Assembly: GCA_031279015.1 (NCBI GenBank)
Contig: JAITJI010000121.1
Location: 1 to 32,641 of the forward strand
Origin: Spirochaetaceae bacterium
GTDB lineage: Bacteria > Spirochaetota > Spirochaetia > Treponematales > Breznakiellaceae
Direction: 5' to 3'
DNA length: 32,641 bases
In this document: piece by piece, positions 16,651 through 22,958 of the stretch
Position numbering within the stretch: position 1 is the stretch's first letter
Layout: every line of letters starts with the position of its first letter
The notes under the pieces: model-generated
Databases searched by the model: none
What the model was told of the DNA's origin: nothing
The model's input: the letters and a program-made list of their open reading frames with translations, nothing else
Program-made: the position numbers and the translations under genes

Positions 16651-17475
16651 CTACCGGAATTCCTGCCGCCAGCCGCCCGGATTCCCGGGGCCCACCCACT
16701 TGTTCAGGGGGAAACTCCGGCTCAGGCTTTCGGTGATGAACCGTTTTGCCAGGGCAACCGCATCGTGGATCGAAAGCCCCCGGGCCAGTCCTGCGGTGAT
16801 TGCAGCGGCGGTGGTACAGCCCGCGCCGTGAGTCCAGCCGGTTTTAATGAGGGGGCTCTCCAGAACCTCAAAACTGGTCCCGTCAAAAAAGATATCCAGG
16901 GCGGCGTCTGTGCCGGAAGGATTCTGTTCCGCCAGCTTTGCGCCACCCTTGACAAAGACCGTCCTGGCGCCCTTATCCGCAATAATCCGGGCGGCTTCCC
17001 GCATCCTGGCCGGGGTAGATACGGTGTCCAGGCCAGAAAGCTGGGCCGCCTCAAAGAGATTCGGCGTAACCACCGCCGCCAGGGGCAGTAGTTTTTCCGC
17101 AAGGCTTGCATTCAGTTCGGGGTTAAGGGCCTCCCCTGCCCCCTTGCAAACCATCACGGGATCGAGGACGTAGTTCCGAATTCCATAACCTTCAATATAT
17201 TCCCGGGTTACTTCTACCGCATAAAAAGTCCCCAGCATACCCGACTTTGCCGCAGCTACCCCAACGCCCTTAAAAATCGTCTCCATCTGCGCCCGCAGCA
17301 CCTCTTCCTTCACGGGAAAAACCTGGTGTCCCCAGCCGGCGTCGGGGTCCATGGTTGCTATCACGGTAACCGCCGCCATGCCGTAGAGGCCGTACTCCTC
17401 AAAGGTCTTGAGATCCGCCTCAAGTCCGGCGCCCCCCGAGGCGTCAGAACCGGCAATTGTCGCTATTTTTATCAT
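16651..17475 (-). CDS. pdxK: pyridoxal/pyridoxine kinase of ThiD type (PdxK-like)
   Basis: This 274-residue ribokinase-superfamily kinase starts IATIAGSDASGGAGLEADLK, shared by hydroxymethylpyrimidine kinases and the PdxK-type B6 kinases of Firmicutes. Several features fit the latter: MDPDAGWGHQVFPV near residue 42, DPVMVCKGAGE with C110, THGAGCTTAA with C220, and a C-terminal SFPLNKWVGPG. The two cysteines correspond to the pair used by the dual-Cys pyridoxal kinase of Staphylococcus. ThiD proper normally has no Cys after VMV. It therefore probably salvages vitamin B6 (pyridoxal to pyridoxal 5'-phosphate), with possible activity on HMP. ATG at 17475 follows GGGAGG with good spacing. It stands alone, with no thi genes nearby and no recognisable TPP riboswitch in the leader. 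The alternative name is thiD. Confidence 0.9.
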   Translation of the reverse strand: MIKIATIAGSDASGGAGLEADLKTFEEYGLYGMAAVTVIATMDPDAGWGHQVFPVKEEVLRAQMETIFKGVGVAAAKSGMLGTFYAVEVTREYIEGYGIRNYVLDPVMVCKGAGEALNPELNASLAEKLLPLAAVVTPNLFEAAQLSGLDTVSTPARMREAARIIADKGARTVFVKGGAKLAEQNPSGTDAALDIFFDGTSFEVLESPLIKTGWTHGAGCTTAAAITAGLARGLSIHDAVALAKRFITESLSRSFPLNKWVGPGNPGGWRQEFR

Positions 17476-17588
17476 AGATACCTCCCTGTAAATTGCTCAT
17501 GGACCCGCATTGAAATAAGAAGGGGCCCTTATTCGTACATAGGGCGCAGACGCCGCCTTGACCGGCAGAACCATCAGACCCTAATATT

Positions 17589-17616
17589 TATATACTATGT
17601 TATAGGATTGTGTAAA
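17589..17616 (-). promoter_or_regulatory. candidate promoter of pdxK-like gene
   Basis: On the minus strand TTTACA (17616-17611) and TATATA (17594-17589) are 16 bases apart, located after the methyltransferase stop. This would give a leader of about 105 bases. It is plausible but not consensus. Confidence 0.45.
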
Positions 17617-17648
17617 TTCCCAAATCCCCACGCCGCCCCGCAACGATA

Positions 17649-18509
17649 CTACGAAGGATACCCCTTGCGCCCTACCACGACAAGGGTTTCCGCCCGGTAA
17701 TCGTAGGGGGATTCATCCCAACCGCCGTAGATCTCCACCGGGGAAAAACCCGTTTCCAGGAGCAGCTGTCTGAGTTCCGAGGCGGCATAGAGACGCTGGG
17801 TAAAGGTCTTTTCAATACGCGTCCCCTTTCCAATAAGGATCCACCGGTTCCGCAGCCGTGTCCAGGAATCAACGGGCTCGTACTCGGTAAGAACCGTGTA
17901 ACCTGCCCGCTCAAACCACTCGCCTTCGGTAAAGTCCCTAACCGCAATCTCCTTGCCCAGAGTCTCTATGATAAAGGCCCCGCCGGGCTTGAGGGAATCC
18001 CAGACATTCCGGGCCACAAGCCGGTCATCCCCGGAATCTTCAAAATAACCAAAGGAAATATAGCTATTCACCGCGGCGTCAAAGCCTTCGGGCCGCCTGA
18101 AGCGCCGCCCGTCGGCATGAATAAATTCGATATCCAGATTTTCGCAGGCCGCGTCTTCCCGGGCGGTTTCAAGATAGGCATTGGTAATATCCACGCCGGT
18201 AACGATAAATCCCCGCCGGGCCAACTCCAGGGTAATGCGGCCGATACCGCAGCAGAGATCCAGTATCCGGGGACCCTCCCCGTCCCCCGGAGTGCCGGCG
18301 GCGCCGCAAGCTTTGCCGCCGGTCTTACCGCCAACTCCACCGGCGGAAACCGGCCCATGGTCCCGGTAGAGGTCAAGCCGGCACAGCCTGGTTATACTGT
18401 CAACTACCGCGGGAACCTCGCCCCAACGTTTGCTGTCAAACATGATGGGGGCGTATTGTTGCCAAAATTCCGCATCATTCCACCATTCCGCTTTACCGGC
18501 ATCTTTCAT
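17649..18509 (-). CDS. class I SAM-dependent methyltransferase
   Basis: This 286-residue protein has the Rossmann-type motif I ILDLCCGIGRITLELARRG, the acidic GVDITN at the end of strand 2, and motif-IV-like AAVNSYISFGYF, placing it in the class I methyltransferases. An N-terminal segment (EWWNDAEFWQQYAPIMF) resembles members of the Methyltransf_25/11 group acting on small molecules. The substrate is not identifiable. Between the N-terminal helix and motif I there is a Gly-rich insertion of about 25 residues (SAGGVGGKTGGKACGAAG), which is unusual. The frame is open to TTG at 18524, but the ATG at 18509 is preferred because a -10-like TATCAT ends six bases before it, predicting a leaderless transcript; neither start has a Shine-Dalgarno sequence. 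It diverges from a lipoprotein gene. Confidence 0.88.
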   Translation of the reverse strand: MKDAGKAEWWNDAEFWQQYAPIMFDSKRWGEVPAVVDSITRLCRLDLYRDHGPVSAGGVGGKTGGKACGAAGTPGDGEGPRILDLCCGIGRITLELARRGFIVTGVDITNAYLETAREDAACENLDIEFIHADGRRFRRPEGFDAAVNSYISFGYFEDSGDDRLVARNVWDSLKPGGAFIIETLGKEIAVRDFTEGEWFERAGYTVLTEYEPVDSWTRLRNRWILIGKGTRIEKTFTQRLYAASELRQLLLETGFSPVEIYGGWDESPYDYRAETLVVVGRKGYPS

Positions 18510-18515
18510 AAAACC

Positions 18516-18544
18516 ATGATACAACAGCGCCGGATATTTTTAAA
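18516..18544 (-). promoter_or_regulatory. promoter of methyltransferase gene, predicted leaderless
   Basis: On the minus strand TTTAAA (18544-18539) and TATCAT (18521-18516) are 17 bases apart, and six bases separate the -10 from the ATG at 18509. Initiation would fall at or beside the start codon. Confidence 0.5.
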
Positions 18545-18660
18545 GTCCCCGCAGTCTAAAGGGCGGTGATACACCGTTCCTTCTTTTCGTAAAATACTAC
18601 ATAAAATTGTTATAAAAACCTTTTTCCAAAAAATTTTTTTTCTTTCTGCGGTAATATTTT

Positions 18661-18689
18661 TTGTTATATCAAAACCAATGTGTTATTAT
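18661..18689 (+). promoter_or_regulatory. promoter of lipoprotein gene, predicted leaderless
   Basis: TTGTTA (18661-18666) and TATTAT (18684-18689) are 17 bases apart, with seven bases between the -10 and the ATG at 18697. No Shine-Dalgarno sequence is present. If this is correct, the in-frame ATG at 18688 and TTG at 18661 cannot be the start, since they lie within the promoter. Confidence 0.5.
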
Positions 18690-18696
18690 GAATAAT

Positions 18697-19518
18697 ATGA
18701 AAAAGCACCGATATGAATATTATTATCTTCTGTCAGCAGTTTTACTGTTCTTTTCCGGTTTTAACATACTGGCCTGTAAAGGCAGTCCGTCGTCTCTAGC
18801 TCTACAGGCTAAGGATGCTTCTTCCGGCCAGATTATTCCTTTTCAACTCCATACCAAGGAAACATCGATTCCCCTCCTGCCCAGCCGGGGCGCCACCAGT
18901 CCCCAGATGCGTTTTTCATTGGTGCTGCTGGAACTCCCCAGGCAGAGGGAAATAGAAGAGCTGGTGGAAAAAACTTTCTATGACGGTGAGGATCCGCAGA
19001 GTTACGGAAACAGACTCATCAATCAACACAAGGCCAACTATCTGGAGATGGTACATGCCATTACAGAACATTCCGATACATACGAATCCCTGAATTGGGA
19101 GTATAACGAAGTCATGGACATCTCCTTCCCCCTGCCGGGCATGGCGGTGGTAAGCCGGAGCCGGGAATACTATCTTGGAGGCGCCCACGGCATGCAGGAA
19201 AAGAAATACGTGGTTATCAATACGGAAAGAAACAAACAGGTAAAACTTGACGACCTGATGAAAAAAGGATACCAGACAGTGTTGTTGCAGCAGATAGAAG
19301 CGGAACTGCGGACTCTGACCGGCATTAAGAAGACGGCCCCCCTCCGGGAAGGCGGTTTTTTTGAAGATACGGTTACAATACCGGAAAACTTTTTCATTGT
19401 TCCCGGTGGTCTCGGATTCCACTGGGACCCTTACGAGATAGCTCCTTATTCTATGGGTCCCGTTGAGATCACCATTCCCTTTGAAAAACTGCAGGATGTA
19501 CTCCGGATCTATACATAA
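18697..19518 (+). CDS. putative lipoprotein with RsiV-like DUF4163/DUF3298 region
   Basis: This 273-residue exported protein has a lipoprotein signal with hydrophobic core YYLLSAVLLFFSGF and lipobox ILAC, giving lipidation at C27. The mature part has a DUF4163-like region (about residues 60-150). It is followed by a DUF3298-like region marked by YLGGAHGMQEKKYVVINTE, LDDLMKKGYQ, and near the end FHWDPYEIAPYSMGPVEITI. In Bacillus the RsiV anti-sigma factor uses this domain pair to sense lysozyme. Here there is no sigma-binding helix or adjacent sigma factor gene, so a surface- or periplasm-facing binding or inhibitory role is more likely. The frame is open upstream to TTG 18661 and ATG 18688. 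ATG 18697 was chosen on promoter position and on the short basic n-region MKKHR. Confidence 0.85.
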   Translation: MKKHRYEYYYLLSAVLLFFSGFNILACKGSPSSLALQAKDASSGQIIPFQLHTKETSIPLLPSRGATSPQMRFSLVLLELPRQREIEELVEKTFYDGEDPQSYGNRLINQHKANYLEMVHAITEHSDTYESLNWEYNEVMDISFPLPGMAVVSRSREYYLGGAHGMQEKKYVVINTERNKQVKLDDLMKKGYQTVLLQQIEAELRTLTGIKKTAPLREGGFFEDTVTIPENFFIVPGGLGFHWDPYEIAPYSMGPVEITIPFEKLQDVLRIYT

Positions 19519-19613
19519 ACAAACCCGTACAGGCAGGTTGTCTCCTCTTGTATGCAAACAATGAGAACAGAACAGATGGCGTTTTATTCTTCTGCGGCTC
19601 CCTGCGTGTACGG

Positions 19614-20516
19614 TTACATTGAAGGGCTGAACATTTCCGCCATCAGCCGGGACAGCCTTTCCTGCTGCTCTTCCCCAGGTTCCTCCAGGGGCTCTAAACA
19701 GCAGGGCGGCAGGGTCAGGCCTTTTTGTATCAGCGCCGCTTTCATAATAGGCATAAAGGGAACCCCCAGGGCATAGAACTCCATCATCCGGTTTATATAC
19801 CGCTGCATGTCCGCAGCCACGGCCAAATCATTGTTTTGCAAAGCCTTAACCCACCGGGCGCAGATATCGGGGACCAGGTTGGACAAGGCCCCTATGGCGC
19901 CGGCGCCGCCGGACAGGACGTTATGGGCAAAGTTATCATCGTATCCGCAGTAAACCCGGAAATCCGGAAAACCTCCAAGGGTGGTGGCTCGCAGAATTTC
20001 CCGGGTGTGGGCCATGGCAACACAGGTGTCCTTATATCCGGCGATGTTGGGGTGCCTCTCCAGGAGGGTTCTCGTCATCTCAGAATCGAGATCATAACCG
20101 GTACGATCCGGGTAGTTGTAGAGATAGACAGCTCCATCAATGTGATCAACCACGGAATCATAGTACCGGAGGATAGCCGCCCTGTCGAGGTTAATGTAGT
20201 AGGGACCCACGATCAGCACCCCGTTGGCCCCCCGGTCAAGGGCGTATTTCGCCAGAGCGATGGTGTCCCGGGGGGTCATACAGCCGGCCCCTATGAGGGT
20301 TTTTACCCGGCCGGCAATGCAGGTCAGGGCCAGTTCAGCCAGGGCCTTCCGCTGGTCCATGGACATGCTGAAGAATTCCCCGGAACTTCCCATCACCGCG
20401 ATACCGTTTATGCCATTTTGAATAAGGTAATCGTAGAGCACCTTGTTTCCCCTAATGTCAATGTTTCCTTCGGCGTTGAAAATAGTCAAAGCCGGGGCAA
20501 TATATTCGGCATCCAT
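19614..20516 (-). CDS. DapA-superfamily aldolase/dehydratase, probably for a 2-keto-3-deoxy sugar acid
   Basis: This 300-residue TIM-barrel protein belongs to the dihydrodipicolinate synthase/N-acetylneuraminate lyase superfamily. GSSGEFFSMS corresponds to the GTTGE loop that binds the pyruvyl carboxylate. YLYNYPDRTG carries the catalytic Tyr, and IAGYKDT carries the Schiff-base Lys. Length and motifs are complete, so it should be an active class I lyase or dehydratase. It follows the UxaA-type dehydratase with a 37-base gap, which points to cleavage or dehydration of a 2-keto-3-deoxy aldonate rather than lysine synthesis. Substrate stereochemistry is not readable. ATG at 20516 has a purine-rich GGGGAAGGG just upstream. 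It ends convergent with the lipoprotein gene, 95 bases away. Confidence 0.9.
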   Translation of the reverse strand: MDAEYIAPALTIFNAEGNIDIRGNKVLYDYLIQNGINGIAVMGSSGEFFSMSMDQRKALAELALTCIAGRVKTLIGAGCMTPRDTIALAKYALDRGANGVLIVGPYYINLDRAAILRYYDSVVDHIDGAVYLYNYPDRTGYDLDSEMTRTLLERHPNIAGYKDTCVAMAHTREILRATTLGGFPDFRVYCGYDDNFAHNVLSGGAGAIGALSNLVPDICARWVKALQNNDLAVAADMQRYINRMMEFYALGVPFMPIMKAALIQKGLTLPPCCLEPLEEPGEEQQERLSRLMAEMFSPSM

Positions 20517-20553
20517 TTCCCTTCCCCCTGTCCGGTATCACCGGGTTACACAA

Positions 20554-22113
20554 TCATACATAGTTACAGAGCCGGGCTATGGCCATTTCCGTATAACCCA
20601 GCAGCTCCGACCTGGTAAACCCGCCGTTTGCTATGCGTATCATTTCCGCAAAGAGGCGGCCGCTTAACCCGGAAAAAGAATCGGGCCTGGCGATGACGGC
20701 ACTTGCGTCAAAGTCCAGATTGTCGGACATACGGGCCCAGGCATCCCTGTTGGCGGTTATCTTTATCACCGGCACGATGGGATTACCCGTGGGCGTACCC
20801 CGTCCTGTGGAGAATACCACCAACTGGCAGCCCCCGGCAGCCATCCCGGCTACCGAAGAAGCGTCATTTCCGGGGGTGTCCATAATGACCAGCCCCCTGG
20901 CGGCGATCTGCTTTGCATAATCATAAACCGCCTCAACAGGCGCATGCCCCCCCTTGTGTATACAGCCCAGAGACTTTTCCTCCAGGGTGGTGATCCCCCC
21001 CCTGATGTTGCCCGGGGAAGGATTCCCCTCCCGAATATCGGCGCCCACCAACCGGAAGGCATCTTCATACCGTCTGACAATATACCGGATCCGTTCCCCG
21101 GTTTCCTCCGTCCGCGCCCGGGCCGCCAGAATATGTTCCGCCCCGATAAATTCGGTGGTTTCGGATAGGACAGAGGTTCCCCCCAGAGCCACCAACCGGT
21201 CGCTGATATCCCCGATCAGAGGATTGGCAGCGAGGCCGCTGGTAGAATCCGAACCGCCGCAGTTGGTCCCCAGGATCAGTTCCGAAAGGGGAAATTCTTC
21301 CCGCCGCTCCGCCGAGGCATCCCGGGCCATTTGCAGCCCCGCCCGGACCGCCTTCTCTATGGTAGCGATGGTCCCGCCGTTTTCCTGGATGATAAATTGA
21401 ACCAGCGGCTTATTGGTCCGCTCCCGGATTGCCTTTACCACCAGATCCATCTGACAGTTTTCACACCCCAGAGACACCGCCACGGTTCCGTATACATTGG
21501 GATTGGCGGCCATTCCCGCCATAACATCCATAGTCAACTGTTGATCCCGGTCTATCTGGGAACAGCCGTTCTGATTGTTAAAGCTGATTGCCCCATCGAT
21601 TTGGGAAGCGATAATCCGGGTCGTATCCGAAGCGCAGATACTCGCCGGCAGGATAAAAACCTTGTTCCGTATGCCAACCCGGCCGTCGGGCCGCCGGTAT
21701 CCCCAGAATGTCGCCGATGCCCCTCCGCCGCTCCAGCCGGGACTGTTCTTTCCCTGTTTCCCTATCGTCGCCACCGTTGGTGTCGTCGCCACCGTTGGTG
21801 TCGCCACTGTTGGTGTCGTCGCCGTTGGCAACGATGCCGGTTCCTGCCGCCGGCTCCCCACATTATGAACATGAACATGCTCCCCCATCCGTATGTCACA
21901 GAGGGAGACGCCGATTTCTTCCCCGTATTTTATTATCGCCCCGCCCTGCGGAATAGCAGCCACCGCGATCTTGTGGTAAACAGGAATATCCTCCAAGGCG
22001 GAGATCTCCCTTGATTCGCCCCGGAGGGTAAAAAAGACGGCTTCGTTTTTAAGAACCGGTTCCAGGACCACCGCCACACTGTCCCGGGGGTCGATAAGAA
22101 CTGAATTATTCAT
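20554..22113 (-). CDS. UxaA-family altronate/galactarate-type dehydratase
   Basis: This 519-residue sugar-acid dehydratase has an N-terminal SAF domain (residues about 1-88, ending GEHVHVHNVGS). A low-complexity Thr/Pro/Val/Ala linker (about 90-135) follows, then the large C-terminal catalytic domain of the UxaA/GarD family (GYRRPDGRVGIRN onward, with GCENCQMDL, GTNCGGSDSTSGLAANPLIG and FSTGRGTPTGNPI). Such enzymes use an iron or similar metal to dehydrate altronate or galactarate to 2-keto-3-deoxy acids. The frame is open to 22164, but the ATG at 22113 has GGAG seven bases upstream and begins the SAF domain, so it is chosen. The downstream DapA-superfamily lyase is likely to use the product. 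The linker is coded by tandem repeats. Exact substrate is uncertain. Confidence 0.92.
   Translation of the reverse strand: MNNSVLIDPRDSVAVVLEPVLKNEAVFFTLRGESREISALEDIPVYHKIAVAAIPQGGAIIKYGEEIGVSLCDIRMGEHVHVHNVGSRRQEPASLPTATTPTVATPTVATTPTVATIGKQGKNSPGWSGGGASATFWGYRRPDGRVGIRNKVFILPASICASDTTRIIASQIDGAISFNNQNGCSQIDRDQQLTMDVMAGMAANPNVYGTVAVSLGCENCQMDLVVKAIRERTNKPLVQFIIQENGGTIATIEKAVRAGLQMARDASAERREEFPLSELILGTNCGGSDSTSGLAANPLIGDISDRLVALGGTSVLSETTEFIGAEHILAARARTEETGERIRYIVRRYEDAFRLVGADIREGNPSPGNIRGGITTLEEKSLGCIHKGGHAPVEAVYDYAKQIAARGLVIMDTPGNDASSVAGMAAGGCQLVVFSTGRGTPTGNPIVPVIKITANRDAWARMSDNLDFDASAVIARPDSFSGLSGRLFAEMIRIANGGFTRSELLGYTEMAIARLCNYV
21765..21829. repeat. 15-18 base tandem repeat inside the UxaA-type gene linker
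   Basis: About four units built around GTTGGTGTCGTCGCC recur with 15- and 18-base periods and keep frame. On the coding strand they give TPTVAT-like units in the linker between the SAF and catalytic domains. The in-frame unit length would allow copy-number change without breaking the gene. Confidence 0.8.
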
Positions 22114-22582
22114 ACCTCTTCTCCGTTGTAACCCGAAGGATAAGGATTTTTCTATACGCTGCAACCCTGCATTACAGGCATTGCATGGCAGGCCAGGGGA
22201 TCAAAGGGGATGGCCCGGAAGACCTTCCCCGGATTCCCCCTCTATGGCAACCCCTGGGTAAAACCAGAGAATCCGGCGCCGATAAACACAAAAATCTTTT
22301 TCATAAACACCGCTATCTGTTAAATCATAGGATGAGATCGCTGAAAACTGAAACTGTCGGACGCCTTCCTGCACAGGACCCCTGAAACAAGCCGGAGCTT
22401 CAGAAGCGTCCCGTTAAAAGAGCCTATTTGCTTTTGACGGCGCTGTCAAGTAACCCTTTGGCCGGATTTTGCCGGGGCATCACGGCATCCATGATGTTCC
22501 CCGGTCAAATACTTTTTCCTCTTAAGTCCTCCCCCTGAGTTTTCCGATATTAGGAGTATACCTAAATACGGAGGAAAAAGAG
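22114..22582. other. intergenic region between uxaA-type gene and small ORF
   Basis: This 469-base divergent region holds no convincing gene. It contains an inverted-repeat structure on the uxaA side (22229-22276) and a TTGAC/GTCAA inverted repeat at 22434-22449. A near-palindrome TTAGG-N6-CCTAA lies at 22550-22565, just before the small ORF. Promoters for both directions must lie here, but no hexamer pair is good enough to call. A 20-codon minus-strand ORF starting with MKKIFVFIGAG is present but unsupported. Confidence 0.5.
22229..22276 (-). promoter_or_regulatory. structured leader element upstream of uxaA-type gene
   Basis: Perfect 8-base arms CCGGATTC (22229-22236) and GAATCCGG (22269-22276) enclose a further short paired segment (TCT with AGA, GG with CC) and a loop, forming a stem of about 48 bases. 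It is 115 bases upstream of the ATG on the minus strand. It could be an RNA leader structure or an operator; it matches no riboswitch I recognise. Confidence 0.4.
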
Positions 22583-22798
22583 ATGAAACGATACTGTATA
22601 AAATGCGAACCCGGCAGGGTTGAATATATGGATATCCTCAGGGAAACCAGCGATGGTTTTATGATTCGTCTTACCAGAATAAAAGATGATTATGAAAAAA
22701 CTCTGGAAGAATTTATGTCCCGCCAGCTTTTCAAAACCTGCCTTAACACGGGGTACATCTATGAAATAGACCTGACTACTGCCACATCGGTAGCCTGA
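22583..22798 (+). CDS. small protein of unknown function
   Basis: This 71-residue ORF begins MKRYCIKCEPGRVEYMD and includes DGFMIRLTRIKDDYEKTLEEFMSRQLFKTC. It has an excellent Shine-Dalgarno sequence (GGAGG eight bases before the ATG), and its sequence reads as a compact soluble alpha/beta protein with no signal or membrane segment. Three cysteines are present (two as CIKC), but they do not form a recognisable metal-binding motif. It stands between divergent uxaA-type and convergent parC genes, so context gives no function. I do not recognise the family with certainty; it may be a spirochaete-conserved hypothetical protein. Confidence 0.75.
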   Translation: MKRYCIKCEPGRVEYMDILRETSDGFMIRLTRIKDDYEKTLEEFMSRQLFKTCLNTGYIYEIDLTTATSVA

Positions 22799-22801
22799 TC
22801 A

Positions 22802-22826
22802 AACTGCCGGGCCGGTTCTGTTTTTT
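22802..22826 (+). terminator. weak intrinsic terminator after small ORF
   Basis: A five-pair stem (AACTG with CGGTT, one G-U) around a 6-base loop is followed by CTG and six Ts (22821-22826), four bases after the stop of the 71-residue ORF. Confidence 0.4.
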
Positions 22827-22921
22827 AACTGAAAGGAGACAAACCGGCGCCGGCCTTGCCCCTTTTAAAGACGCCGTACCGGGCTGCGTTTTTTCCGGAG
22901 GGTAGTAATTCTGTCTTCAGG

Positions 22922-22939
22922 TCCGGCTTCTGCGCCGGA
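22922..22939 (-). terminator. hairpin downstream of parC
   Basis: Perfect TCCGGC and GCCGGA arms with a 6-base loop lie 20 bases past the parC stop on the minus strand. There is no T-tract, so it is probably a 3'-end structure rather than a full intrinsic terminator. Confidence 0.35.
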
Positions 22940-22958
22940 TCGGGACGCCACGGTCCGG

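Noticed and set aside
17476-17582. Possible TPP riboswitch in the leader of the ThiD/PdxK-like gene
   Set aside because: The conserved thi-box sequence elements (such as CTGAGA and the pyrophosphate-sensing segment) are not present.
18661-18696. Upstream TTG and ATG starts for the lipoprotein
   Set aside because: They fall within a well-spaced -35/-10 pair and would lengthen the n-region of the signal peptide unusually.
21765-21829. CRISPR-like repeat
   Set aside because: The units are 15-18 bases, directly adjacent without spacers, and in frame inside a gene; this is a coding tandem repeat.
22230-22310. Minus-strand 20-codon ORF beginning MKKIFVFIGAG
   Set aside because: The start looks like a nucleotide-binding protein, but it stops after 20 codons, lacks a clear ribosome site, and no homologous continuation could be supported in other frames.
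22185-22385. Plus-strand ORF of 66 codons upstream of the small protein gene
   Set aside because: No ribosome binding site, low-complexity composition, and it overlaps the structured leader element.
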